A stretch of 64,000 nt of DNA, from NCBI RefSeq assembly GCF_004357765.1, contig NZ_SMTE01000009.1:1-64000 (forward strand), read 5' to 3'. The DNA comes from Pseudomonas putida. GTDB taxonomy: Bacteria > Pseudomonadota > Gammaproteobacteria > Pseudomonadales > Pseudomonadaceae. The number at the start of each line of letters is the position of its first letter. Positions within the stretch are counted from its first letter, which is position 1. The notes below the pieces were generated by a model, which saw nothing but the letters and a program-made list of their open reading frames with translations, did not search any database and was not told the DNA's origin. A program made the translations under genes and the position numbers. Positions 41,507 through 49,896 of the stretch are shown one piece after another.

Positions 41507-42883
41507 TCAGTCGGCCATCTGCAGTTCAGGCAGCTTCACTCGAAATGCCCGCGTCAGCCCCAGCAAGAACAGCAGGCCTGCGCCCATCCAGCACAAGCCG
41601 ATGGTGAAAGACAGGCTCGACAGGCTGGTCCACAGCCATATCGTGCTGAGGAACCCCAGCCCCGGAATCAAGCCGTAGCGCAGGGCATCGCGGGTGCCAC
41701 GCAACTTCTGGTCGATCAGGTAATGTTTGACCACGGCCAGGTTGACCGCCGAGAAAGCGAACAGCGCGCCAAAACTGATCATGTTGGCGACCGTATCCAG
41801 GCTGATGACCAGGGCGGTCAGCGAAACCAGCCCGACCACTAGGATCGCGCAGGCCGGCACACGCTTTTTCGTCACCAGTTGGCCGAATACCCGAGGCAGG
41901 GCGCTATCGCGTCCCATGGCGAACAGCACCCGCGACACGCTGGCCTGGGACACCATCGCCGAGGCGAAGCAGCCGGCGACGTAGGTCGCGGTGAAGGCAC
42001 TGGCCAGCAGTTGGCCGCCGGTGCTGCGCATCACTTCCACCGGTGCCGAGTCGGGGTCGGCGAAGCTGCTCCAGTCTGGATGCACCAGCTGTGCGAAGTA
42101 CGACACCAGCAGAAACAGCAGTCCGCCGCTCAACGATACCGCCATGATCGCCTGGGGGATGCGGCGCTTCGGGTCGCTGGTTTCCTCGGCCATGGTCGAC
42201 ACTGCGTCGAAACCGACGAATGACAGGCACAGTACAGCTGCGCCGGCCATGATCGCCGAAGCGCTGAATCCTTCGTGGTAGAACGGTGAAGTCAGCGATA
42301 CCGGGTGCGCCTGACCAGACACGGTCTGGATCGACAAGGCCACGAAGACCACGATGAACACCAACTGGGCGACCACCAGAATCCAGTTGACCCGGGTTAC
42401 CGACTCGATGCCGATCAGGTTGAGAAAGGTCACCAGGCCGATCGAACCGAGCACCCACACCCAAGGGTGAATATCCGGGAAGTATTCCGACATATAGATG
42501 CCGATCAGCAGATAGCTCAGTAACGGCAGGAAGATGTAGTCGAGCAGTAGCGTCCACCCGGCCATGAACCCCGCGCAGGCCCCGAAGGCTTTGCGCGTAT
42601 AGGTGTAGACGGAGCCGGAGTAGGGATGGGCCTGCACCATCCGGCCGTAGCTGTAGGCGGTGAACAACATCGCGCCGAGGGTCAGCAGGTAGGCGGTGGG
42701 CAGGTGGCCTTTGGTCATCTGCGCCACCAGGCCATAGGCGGAGAACACTGCCAGCGGCACCATGTAGGCGAGGCCGAAGAGCACCAGGGCAGTCATGCTC
42801 ATGGATTTGCGGAAACGGCCGGTGGTGTTCGAGGCTGAAGGGGAATGCGCGGGGGGCGTGGCGGTTGTGCTTGTTGTATGCAT
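41507..42883 (-). CDS. APC-family amino acid/polyamine permease
   Basis: 458 residues with about 12 hydrophobic helices and APC hallmarks: LVLFGLAYMVPLAVFSAYGLV, a loop SVYTYTRKAFG, and FVGFDAVSTMAEETSDPKRRIPQAI. PuuP-like permeases import putrescine or related amino compounds in symport with protons. Convergent with the aldehyde dehydrogenase gene and probably the uptake step of the cluster. An upstream palindrome (43213-43228) matches one before the LuxR-type gene. Confidence 0.9.
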   Translation of the reverse strand: MHTTSTTATPPAHSPSASNTTGRFRKSMSMTALVLFGLAYMVPLAVFSAYGLVAQMTKGHLPTAYLLTLGAMLFTAYSYGRMVQAHPYSGSVYTYTRKAFGACAGFMAGWTLLLDYIFLPLLSYLLIGIYMSEYFPDIHPWVWVLGSIGLVTFLNLIGIESVTRVNWILVVAQLVFIVVFVALSIQTVSGQAHPVSLTSPFYHEGFSASAIMAGAAVLCLSFVGFDAVSTMAEETSDPKRRIPQAIMAVSLSGGLLFLLVSYFAQLVHPDWSSFADPDSAPVEVMRSTGGQLLASAFTATYVAGCFASAMVSQASVSRVLFAMGRDSALPRVFGQLVTKKRVPACAILVVGLVSLTALVISLDTVANMISFGALFAFSAVNLAVVKHYLIDQKLRGTRDALRYGLIPGLGFLSTIWLWTSLSSLSFTIGLCWMGAGLLFLLGLTRAFRVKLPELQMAD

Positions 42884-43010
42884 TGCGAACTCCTGATGTC
42901 GGATGCAGGACGCCGCGGTAGGCGAGCAGGCTCGATACCGTTAGGGATGTCTGGAGCGGACGATTGGGCAGGAAAGGTGGGCGAACGTTGCCCAGGTGGA
43001 GCGAAAGGGA

Positions 43011-43088
43011 CTAGCGGATGCGCCCGGTATTGCCATGTTCAGGGAAAGGCGGACCGCACAGGGCGGGCTGGGCGAGGGATGCGTTCAT
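43011..43088 (-). CDS. Possible 25-residue leader peptide upstream of the permease
   Basis: Starts MNASLAQPALCGPPFPEHG and ends at a TAG 127 bp before the permease start. An A-rich AAAAAAGAGAACA ribosome-site-like stretch precedes the ATG. No similarity recognised; it may be a leader, a remnant or chance. Confidence 0.3.
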   Translation of the reverse strand: MNASLAQPALCGPPFPEHGNTGRIR

Positions 43089-43212
43089 GTCATTGTTCTC
43101 TTTTTTATCAAGGCACGAAGGATAAGGCCGCTCATTGGCTTCTCGAAGCCGTTGCAACGGTTGAAGCCAACGGGCCTTGACGAATGCTCCCACACTGCCA
43201 GGGCAGGGGAAA

Positions 43213-43228
43213 TCACCCCTTGGGGTGA
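43213..43228 (-). promoter_or_regulatory. Palindrome TCACCC-N4-GGGTGA upstream of the permease
   Basis: Same core as at 37161-37176. Read leftward (toward the permease) it continues GATTTCCC; the other site continues GATTTTCC toward luxR, so flank and orientation also match. It is 330 bp before the permease start, far for a simple operator. Confidence 0.5.
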
Positions 43229-43438
43229 GGACGATGGCTCGGTTTTTTCGCACAGGACCGTGAACACACGGGTGACGTCCAGGCGGTGCTAGCGGTATCG
43301 TTAGCAAAACAACGAAAACTGCATCGCCATCAATGTGGGGCTCATGGCATCGACTTCTGCAACCCGCGGACTGAGCGCGCGCCATGGGCATGGTCGGCGG
43401 CCTGTGCGCGACCGCGCCAAGGAGAGAGCTTGGGCGGG

Positions 43439-43801
43439 ATGCTGCGGGCAAGCCTTGGCTTGCTGGCGATGCCGGCGATGTGGACGTTGATCCCGATGTG
43501 CCTGGCGATGGCTGCAGGGACGTCGTTTCGCAACGCCTGGGGCGGACCGTACCTGGCCAGCGTGTTCGACCTCGATGCGGGCACCCGAGGTATCGCGTTA
43601 GCGGTCTTGAGCCTTGGGGCGCTGGTGGCGGCAGCGGCGCAGCCGTGGATCCTGCATCGCTGTTCGCTACGCGCGAGCATCCTCGGCTGGACGCTGATGA
43701 CCTTGCTGACCGCGCTGGTGCTGGTCGCCTGGCCCGATGGTGCGGTGGTTGCCTACTCGTTCAGCCCGGCCGTGCCAGTGACGGACACGAACCGGGACTG
43801 A
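43439..43801 (+). pseudogene. MFS transporter remnant
   Basis: About 105 codons read as the middle of a major facilitator: MLRASLGLLAMPAMWTLIP, then FRNAWGGPYLASVFDL and GALVAAAAQPWILHRC. These match the second-half start of 12-helix MFS proteins. There is no intact N-terminal half in frame and the sequence leaves the family at about 43760, ending after SFSPAVPVTDTNRD. No ribosome site before Met at 43439. Probably a 5'- and 3'-truncated, non-functional gene. Confidence 0.7.
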
Positions 43802-43834
43802 ATGGGGACAGGAAAAAGCATCGGCCAGGCCGGA

Positions 43835-44842
43835 TCAGAAACCTTCCAACACGATCTTGCCCCGGGCTTTTCCGCTCTCGATCAGCGCATGGGCGCGCTT
43901 GAGATTCTCGGCGTTGATGGCGCCGAAGTGCTCGCCCAGAGTGGATTTGAGCACGCCTTGATCGATCAGCGTCGACACCTGTTCCAGCAGTTGATGCTGC
44001 TTGATCATGTCCTCGGTTCGGTACAGCGAGCGGGTGAACATCAGCTCCCAATGCAGCGACAGCGATTTGCGCTTGAGTGGCATCACATCGAGCTGCGCCG
44101 GGTCATCGATCAATGCCAGCTTGCCTTGCGGACGAAGCACCTCCACCAGTTGCGGCAGGTAGGTGTCGGTGTGGGTCAGGCTGATCACGTAGTCGACCGG
44201 GTTCTGCCCCAGGGCTTGCAGCTGGAGTGGGATCGAGCTGGCATGGTCGATGACGTGATGGGCGCCCAGTCCCTTCACCCAGGCCTGTGTCTGCGGGCGT
44301 GAGGCGGTGCCGATGACGGTGAGCTGGGTGAGGGTGCGGGCCAGTTGAACCAGGATCGACCCCACTCCGCCACTTGCGCCGATCACCAGCAGGCGCTGGC
44401 CCTGGCCACCGTGCTGTTCGATACCCAGGCGGTCAAACAGCAGTTCCCAGGCGGTAATCGAGGTCAGGGGCAAGGCGGCGGCGCTGGCGTAATCCAGGCT
44501 GCGCGGTTTATGTCCGACAATGCGTTCATCCACCAGGTGAAATTCGCTGTAGCTGCCAGGGCGATCTATCGCCCCAGCGTAAAACACTTCATCGCCGGGC
44601 TGGAACAACGTCACCTGCGCACCGACTTCGCGGACGACGCCCACCGCATCCCACCCCAGCACCTGAGGTTGGTCGCCCCCTCGGCTCGCTCTGATCTTGG
44701 TATCGACCGGGTTGACAGCGATAGCCTTGACTTCGATCAACAAGTCGCGGGGGCCTGGACTAGGCGTGGGCAGTTCGCTGTCGACCAAGGATTGGGGATC
44801 GTTGATCGGCAAGCCGGGTTGGGTATAGACGACGGCCTTCAT
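43835..44842 (-). CDS. Zinc-type alcohol dehydrogenase-like (MDR) oxidoreductase
   Basis: 335 residues of the medium-chain dehydrogenase/reductase superfamily: AVNPVDTKIRASRGG, GWDAVGVVREVG, GSYSEFHLVDERIVGHKP and the Rossmann motif VIGASGGVGSILVQLA. The structural-zinc Cys cluster is absent, so it belongs to the zinc-independent quinone-oxidoreductase-like branch despite the usual name. GAGGT precedes the ATG. Second gene of an operon with the SDR gene, 116 bp downstream of it. Confidence 0.9.
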   Translation of the reverse strand: MKAVVYTQPGLPINDPQSLVDSELPTPSPGPRDLLIEVKAIAVNPVDTKIRASRGGDQPQVLGWDAVGVVREVGAQVTLFQPGDEVFYAGAIDRPGSYSEFHLVDERIVGHKPRSLDYASAAALPLTSITAWELLFDRLGIEQHGGQGQRLLVIGASGGVGSILVQLARTLTQLTVIGTASRPQTQAWVKGLGAHHVIDHASSIPLQLQALGQNPVDYVISLTHTDTYLPQLVEVLRPQGKLALIDDPAQLDVMPLKRKSLSLHWELMFTRSLYRTEDMIKQHQLLEQVSTLIDQGVLKSTLGEHFGAINAENLKRAHALIESGKARGKIVLEGF

Positions 44843-44958
44843 GGCGGTACCTCGAGGAATTGAACGTTGGTATCAGGCTAACTGCTTCGATTGCTGATAA
44901 AAAGCGGCGCAATCGAGCAGGACTTTCACTACTGCAGTGAAAATGACCGATAGATCCG

Positions 44959-45753
44959 TCACTGGCTGTAGCGCGGGGCGAGCTGGCTGTTCGAGAGCAG
45001 GCCTGCCAGAGCCTGGCGACTGGCTTCGTAGGTCTGGTACGGCACGAGGTCGTGCAAAGATGGTATCGACACCAGGACGCCTTGGTCGAAATCCTTCAGG
45101 GCCCCGTCGACCAGGTCGCCGGCCGTCATCACGATGCGCGGATCCAGATGGGCCAGGGGCAAGCCGCCGATTTCCCACAGTTCGGTGGCGGTGGCCCCGG
45201 GGAGCACGGCCTGGATCCGAATGCCTTGGGGGGACAACTCCTTGTGCAGCGACTGCGTGAACGCCGTGACATACGCCTTGCTGGCACCATACACGCCATT
45301 GAGCGCCTCGGGAGTGAGACTGAGGACCGAGGAGATGTTGATCACCGCCCCCTGCTGGCGGGCGACGAGGCCTGGCACCGCCGCATAGGTCAGGCGGGTG
45401 AGGGCGGTGACATTGAGGCTGATCATCTCGACCATCCGTTCGACGTCGCTGTCGAGCAAGCTAGTGTGCGTGCCGATACCCGCGTTGTTCACCAACAGGG
45501 TGATGCTCGCGTCCTCGCGCAGCTTGTGCTCGACCTTGGCGAGGTCGCCTGGGTTGGCAAGGTCCGCAGGAAAGACCTCGACGCTTCTCCGGGTTTCGGA
45601 GGTTATGCGGCTGGCGAGGGCGTTGAGACGGTCTCGGTTGCGAGCGACCAGGATCAGGTCGTAGCCCCGGCGCGCCAGGCGCTCGGCGTAAATCGCGCCA
45701 ATTCCACTGGATGCGCCAGTGACCAGTGCAGTGCCTTGATGCAAGTTGTTCAT
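44959..45753 (-). CDS. Short-chain dehydrogenase/reductase
   Basis: 264 residues from the ATG at 45753 with GGAGC upstream. Classical SDR motifs: TGASSGIGAIYAERLARRG (cofactor), LVNNAGIGTH, INISSVLSLTPEALNGVYGASKAYV with the Ser-Tyr-Lys triad. NAD(P)-dependent oxidation/reduction; substrate unknown. First gene in the operon, facing a GlxA-type AraC regulator across a region with a 9 bp inverted repeat. Confidence 0.92.
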   Translation of the reverse strand: MNNLHQGTALVTGASSGIGAIYAERLARRGYDLILVARNRDRLNALASRITSETRRSVEVFPADLANPGDLAKVEHKLREDASITLLVNNAGIGTHTSLLDSDVERMVEMISLNVTALTRLTYAAVPGLVARQQGAVINISSVLSLTPEALNGVYGASKAYVTAFTQSLHKELSPQGIRIQAVLPGATATELWEIGGLPLAHLDPRIVMTAGDLVDGALKDFDQGVLVSIPSLHDLVPYQTYEASRQALAGLLSNSQLAPRYSQ

Positions 45754-45804
45754 GATCCAGCTCCGTGGGTGGGTACTGGCGTTCATGATGCTGTGGAACT
45801 GGCT

Positions 45805-45840
45805 TGTCTCAAATGACGTTTATGGTAGTGTTTTGAGACA
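45805..45840. promoter_or_regulatory. Inverted repeat TGTCTCAAA...TTTGAGACA in a divergent promoter
   Basis: Perfect 9-base arms at 45805-45813 and 45832-45840 with an 18 bp spacer, between SDR (start 45753) and AraC (start 45861). Very likely the operator of the AraC-type protein. Confidence 0.65.
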
Positions 45841-45860
45841 TTCTTAGCAGGTGTCCAGCC

Positions 45861-46805
45861 ATGCATCGTGTCGGTTATCTGATTCCCGAAGGCTTCCAGG
45901 TAATGTCCCTGGCAACGCAGACCGTGTTCGAGTTCGCCAATATCGTTGCCGGCGAAGCGGTGTACAGGATCCAGAATTTTTCGCTCGAAGGCGGCACGGT
46001 GCGGTCTTCGCTCGGCATGCACATCGACACCTTGCCACTGGGTGCACCAGGGCTGGCTGATACCTGGATGGTCGCCGGTACCTTGACGCCGTTGACGCCA
46101 CCGCGGGAGGAGGTACTGCAACGCGTACGAGCGTTCGTGGGCGGTGCGCGACGCACCGCTGGCCTGTGCACCGGCACGTTCGTCCTGGCCCAGGCGGGAG
46201 TGCTGGACAACCGGCGCGCCACTACCCACTGGGCCTACGCCAAGGCCCTGCACAAGCAGCATCCGCGCATCGCGGTCGAGCACGATCGGATCTTCATCGT
46301 CGATGGCCCGATCTGGACTTCGGCAGGCATGACCGCAGCGCTGGACATGGCGTTGGGCATGGTCGAGAAAGACCTGGGCGTAGAACTCGCCAGGTCCGTG
46401 GCGCACAAGCTGGTAATGCACCAGCGGCGCTCGGGTGGGCAGTCGCAGCATTCCGAACTGCTCACCCTGGCGCCGAAGTCGGACCGCATCCAGATCGCCT
46501 TGGAATACGCCCGCAAGCATCTGGCCCGCCCCCTCACTGTCGAGGAGCTTGCCGAGGCCGTGCACTTGAGCCCGAGGCAGTTCACCCGCGTGTTCTCTGC
46601 AGAAACCGGGCAGTCACCGGCCAAGGCGGTGGAAAGCCTGCGCCTGGAGGCTGCCCGCCTGATGATCGAGCAGAGCCGCCACAGCCTGGATGTGGTGGCG
46701 AAGGAAACCGGGTTTCGCGACCGTCGCCATCTGCGCGAGGTGTTCATCCGCGGTTTTGGCGTGCCTCCGCAGGCTGTGCGCCGGGATGCCAGGCGGATGC
46801 TCTAG
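45861..46805 (+). CDS. GlxA-type AraC regulator (DJ-1/PfpI-like plus HTH)
   Basis: 314 residues. Residues 1-185 resemble the DJ-1/PfpI amidotransferase-like domain of GlxA-family regulators (RTAGLCTGTFVLAQAGVLDNRRATTHW, with the nucleophile-elbow Cys in AGLCTG). The C-terminus has two AraC helix-turn-helix units (VEELAEAVHLSPRQFTRVF, VVAKETGFRDRRHLREVF). AGCAGGTG lies upstream of the ATG. Divergent from the SDR/ADH operon, its probable target. Confidence 0.92.
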   Translation: MHRVGYLIPEGFQVMSLATQTVFEFANIVAGEAVYRIQNFSLEGGTVRSSLGMHIDTLPLGAPGLADTWMVAGTLTPLTPPREEVLQRVRAFVGGARRTAGLCTGTFVLAQAGVLDNRRATTHWAYAKALHKQHPRIAVEHDRIFIVDGPIWTSAGMTAALDMALGMVEKDLGVELARSVAHKLVMHQRRSGGQSQHSELLTLAPKSDRIQIALEYARKHLARPLTVEELAEAVHLSPRQFTRVFSAETGQSPAKAVESLRLEAARLMIEQSRHSLDVVAKETGFRDRRHLREVFIRGFGVPPQAVRRDARRML

Positions 46806-46838
46806 CAGCCTTCGCACCCCAGTTCGGCAGATGGATAA

Positions 46839-46859
46839 CCGCGCGCACGCTGCGCGCGG
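46839..46859. terminator. GC hairpin between AraC and M48 peptidase genes
   Basis: CCGCGCGCA, loop CGC, TGCGCGCGG: 9 bp perfect stem between convergent genes. No T-tract on either side. Confidence 0.5.
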
Positions 46860-46881
46860 TGGATCAGGCCTGCCAGGCAGA

Positions 46882-48333
46882 TCACTCCGGCGAGCCAGGC
46901 TTTGCTGTCGCCGCTGGGCTGGGGCTGGCCAGTTGGCCGAACCAGTGGCGGTCGTGGTCGGAAGGGCGGCGGGTCGCTTCGGTCAGCAGTTGCGCGTCCA
47001 GCATCACGTCAAGCTGCTGCAGGCGTACTGCGGTTGGAGGGTGGCTGTCGAACGGGTGCGGTACCGCGCGGCCAAGCACTTGTTCGCTCAAGCACAGGGA
47101 ATGCTCGCGCAGGTGCGCGGCCAACGCCTGGATGAGGTCCGGTTGGCGGCGCTGGTGCAACAGTGCAGCGATGGCGTCGTCCAGGGCGATGACCCGCAAC
47201 AGAGCTTGGCAGAACAGGCGAGGCCCGGCGATCTGGGCGCCGGCGCGATCGGCCACCAGCTCCTGAGCACGGCTCCAGTGCTGCACGGCGATCTGGAAGT
47301 GATACAGGAAGCGCTCGGCCATCCAGATGGCGGGGCGTTCAATCCAGGAAGGCGGGGTCCCTTCGCCGGTGATGAGCGAGAAATGCAGGCACATCATGTT
47401 GAACCGCGCGACCGCCTCGCTGCCCCGCTCGGTGTCGCGGCTGGTGAAATGCCCCAATTCGTGGCCAACCACCGAGGCCACCTCATCCTGGCTCATGCAC
47501 GAGAGGTAGGTCAGGGGAAGGTACAGAGTGCGGCCCTTGAGCACCTGGCCGGAAGGTTGCAGCATGACCTCGACGCTGGTGACGAAGAACGATTGGTCGA
47601 TACCCACGACGATATGATCGGGCACCGGCGCACCGGTGGACTGGGCCAGCGATTCGACCCACGCCCACAAACCGGGGGCGTCGGTACGACCCAAGGCTCG
47701 GCCGAGAAAGGTCGAGCAAGGTGCATCGAGGACCTGCCAGTGCTGGCGCAGACGCAGGATGAGCGCTGCACCGACGCCCAGTACCGGCACCACCGGCAAG
47801 CACATCAGCAGCATCGCCAGCTTGCCGGCCTGGGGCGTGCTATGGGCCCAGCTCAGTTCGTAGAGCAGAGCCAGCCCGAGCGAGCCCATCAGCAGTGCCG
47901 TGTGTACCATCAGGCATTGGCTCAGCACACGCCAGCGGGTGGACAGCCGGTCGTGCAGGAAGTCCCGCGAACGCACCGCCCGCCAGGCATCCACCCGCAG
48001 TTTCAGCCAGGTGGCGGGCCCGGCCAGCAGGGCGGCGATGGCCAGCCAGTGGCTCAGCGTGGCCAGTACCTGTCGCAGGTGCAATGCGCCGCGGTCGGCC
48101 TCGGTCTGTTCGACCATGCGCTGGAAGCGTTCGCGCCGATGTTGCTCGTCGATCACCAGCTTGCGTTCGTCTCGCGGCAGTTGCCCGAGCAAGGCTTCGC
48201 TGGGGTTGGCCAGCCATTGGCGCATGATCTGCGCCTCGCCCAGTGCACTGTCCACGCGCCAGCTTTGCAGGCTACTCCAGCCCATCAGCAACAGCGGCAG
48301 AAATACCCAGGCCAGCCGTTTCACACGCGCCAT
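46882..48333 (-). CDS. M48-family zinc metallopeptidase, membrane-associated
   Basis: 483 residues. HExxH motif VVGHELGHF with His291, Glu292 and His295; a third ligand is expected in the region ELVADRAGA further on. N-terminal helix (LAWVFLPLLLMGWSSL) and two or more central helices place it in the inner membrane, as for Ste24/HtpX-type enzymes. It follows the 142-residue secreted protein gene by 3 bases, so they are one operon. Role presumably membrane-protein or envelope quality control. Confidence 0.88.
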   Translation of the reverse strand: MARVKRLAWVFLPLLLMGWSSLQSWRVDSALGEAQIMRQWLANPSEALLGQLPRDERKLVIDEQHRRERFQRMVEQTEADRGALHLRQVLATLSHWLAIAALLAGPATWLKLRVDAWRAVRSRDFLHDRLSTRWRVLSQCLMVHTALLMGSLGLALLYELSWAHSTPQAGKLAMLLMCLPVVPVLGVGAALILRLRQHWQVLDAPCSTFLGRALGRTDAPGLWAWVESLAQSTGAPVPDHIVVGIDQSFFVTSVEVMLQPSGQVLKGRTLYLPLTYLSCMSQDEVASVVGHELGHFTSRDTERGSEAVARFNMMCLHFSLITGEGTPPSWIERPAIWMAERFLYHFQIAVQHWSRAQELVADRAGAQIAGPRLFCQALLRVIALDDAIAALLHQRRQPDLIQALAAHLREHSLCLSEQVLGRAVPHPFDSHPPTAVRLQQLDVMLDAQLLTEATRRPSDHDRHWFGQLASPSPAATAKPGSPE

Positions 48334-48336
48334 GGC

Positions 48337-48765
48337 TCACTCGGCCTGCAGGTAGTCGGTGAGAAATGCCTGGGCATCGCCCTGGTTGGACAGGTTCGGG
48401 TCGTAGCCAACGAGGATTTCCTGGGTCTCATTGGGCAGGTAAAGGGTGCCCCAGCCGTTCTGCAGAATCAGTACCACGAACTTCTTGCCGTCGACGGTGG
48501 TGGAGTAGCGGGTGTCCTTGGCGGTTTTCTCCACGGACATTTTCTGGATGCGCATGTCCCAGTCATGATCGATCCCGCCGATCTGAACCAGTGCCTCGTT
48601 GGCGCTACGCTCGCCGATACGCAGGGTCCAGACCTTGGCGCCTTGCTGGCCCGAGTAAGCGACGACTTTGTCGGCTACCGGCGGACGTTCGGCAGCGTGG
48701 CAGACGCCGCCGAGCAGGGCCAGGGAGGTGGTGAGCACTGCTGCCCATTTACGCAGGGATGACAT
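48337..48765 (-). CDS. Small secreted protein of unknown function
   Basis: 142 residues. Signal peptide MSSLRKWAAVLTTSLALLGGVCHA, cleaved before AERPPV. The mature part is rich in beta-type alternation (KVVAYSGQQGAKVWTLRIG, KKFVVLILQNGWGTLYLP). I do not recognise a family. AAGGAG lies 8 bases before the ATG. First gene in the operon with the M48 peptidase, possibly a partner or substrate; that is inference. Divergent from an AraC-family gene. Confidence 0.75.
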   Translation of the reverse strand: MSSLRKWAAVLTTSLALLGGVCHAAERPPVADKVVAYSGQQGAKVWTLRIGERSANEALVQIGGIDHDWDMRIQKMSVEKTAKDTRYSTTVDGKKFVVLILQNGWGTLYLPNETQEILVGYDPNLSNQGDAQAFLTDYLQAE

Positions 48766-48839
48766 CGATGGAGCTCCTTGGAGGGTAAAACGCGCCATTG
48801 AAGTCGCTGCACGGCGAACTGCCAACCATGCTGGCTGCG

Positions 48840-48891
48840 GAACACAACGAATAGTCCAATGGTCACAATCGCTGACGCTCGGTTTGTGTTC
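48840..48891. promoter_or_regulatory. Inverted repeat GAACACAA...TTGTGTTC in a divergent region
   Basis: Perfect 8-base arms at 48840-48847 and 48884-48891, 36 bp apart, between the secreted-protein operon and the AraC gene. CACAA also recurs at 48843 and 48864 in direct orientation, 21 bp apart. Confidence 0.4.
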
Positions 48892-48909
48892 GCGTTAACA
48901 TTCCGGGCC

Positions 48910-49884
48910 ATGCAAACCACACCCGAGAGAATACCTATGGAAGGGTGGAACCCTTATCTGGATACGGATTTCCGATTCGACCAACCGGGGAGTCTGGAAC
49001 AGGCCGGTGTGTTGCAGTCCAACACCGGGGCAATCACAGGCAGTTCGGTGGGGCATTACCGAGCCCGCACCGTACGCCCGCACCTGCAGTATTTCGATTG
49101 TGACCTGCAGTTTCCCGAGCCGCTGCGTATGCACAAGGTGCTGCCAGGCAGCTTGTGCATCGTGCAGGTGTTCGACGGCCAGTGGCAGCATCGCGTCGAC
49201 GGCCGGCACAATGCCTATACCACCGGTGCCCCCCATACGCTGGGTTTGAGCGAGAGCATGGAGGCCGTGGACCAGTTGCCCGCCGGGAGCTACGTGCGCA
49301 TGGCCGGTCTGCGCATTGCCGGCGACTACCTGCATGAGCTGGCCGAAGAGGATGCGTCGCTGCAACCGTTGCTCGACTTGCTGCGCGACGGCGTGCAGTT
49401 TGCTGAACTGCACCGCTGTCAGGCCTTGGGCAATCTGTTCCGACGCCTCTACCACTCGCCTTACCATGGCGCCCTGGAGCGCCTGAACCAGGAGAGTCTG
49501 AGCCTGGCGATACTGGTCGAATTGGCGCAACACCTCAAGCACCAGCCTGGCAAGCCTGCACCTTCGCTACGTGGCCAACGCGACCTGGCCCACGAAGCGC
49601 GCCGCCTGCTCGATGCGCAACTGGCCGAGCCACCCGGCAGTCAGGCGCTCGCGGTGCAACTGGGGGTGGGCGAGACCACACTGCGCCGGGCCTTCGCCCA
49701 GGTGTTCGGGCAGTCGATGCTGCAGTACGTGCGCAGTCAGCGTATGGAGCTGGCGCGTACCCTGCTGCGCCAAGGCAAATGGCAGGTCGCACAGATCGCC
49801 TACCGTATGGGCTACGCCAACCCGGCCAACTTCAATCATGCCTACAAGGCGTATTTCGGCCATCCGCCGGGCGCGGAGCGCTAG
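48910..49884 (+). CDS. AraC-family transcriptional regulator (PchR-like architecture)
   Basis: 324 residues from the ATG at 48910; a second ATG at 48937 (MEGWNPYLDTD) is possible. The N-terminal half is an unassigned effector domain (HYRARTVRPHLQYFDCDLQF). The C-terminus is a double HTH: ALAVQLGVGETTLRRAFAQVF and VAQIAYRMGYANPANFNHAYKAYFGHPPG. The architecture resembles the PchR group (iron/siderophore activators), but no receptor gene is adjacent. Confidence 0.88.
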   Translation: MQTTPERIPMEGWNPYLDTDFRFDQPGSLEQAGVLQSNTGAITGSSVGHYRARTVRPHLQYFDCDLQFPEPLRMHKVLPGSLCIVQVFDGQWQHRVDGRHNAYTTGAPHTLGLSESMEAVDQLPAGSYVRMAGLRIAGDYLHELAEEDASLQPLLDLLRDGVQFAELHRCQALGNLFRRLYHSPYHGALERLNQESLSLAILVELAQHLKHQPGKPAPSLRGQRDLAHEARRLLDAQLAEPPGSQALAVQLGVGETTLRRAFAQVFGQSMLQYVRSQRMELARTLLRQGKWQVAQIAYRMGYANPANFNHAYKAYFGHPPGAER

Positions 49885-49896
49885 CGGAACATTTGT

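Larger units (their letters stand above)
42884..43438. other. Long gap: permease leader, short ORF, palindrome, decayed MFS start
   Basis: About 555 bp without a secure gene. It holds a possible 25-codon leftward ORF (43011-43088), the TCACCC-N4-GGGTGA palindrome (43213-43228) and, toward the right, sequence that may be the eroded N-terminal part of an MFS gene in other frames. I see no RNA gene. Confidence 0.5.

Noticed and set aside
46690-48762. 690-codon plus-strand frame opposite the M48 peptidase
   Set aside because: No motif; it spans two real minus-strand genes and their junction.
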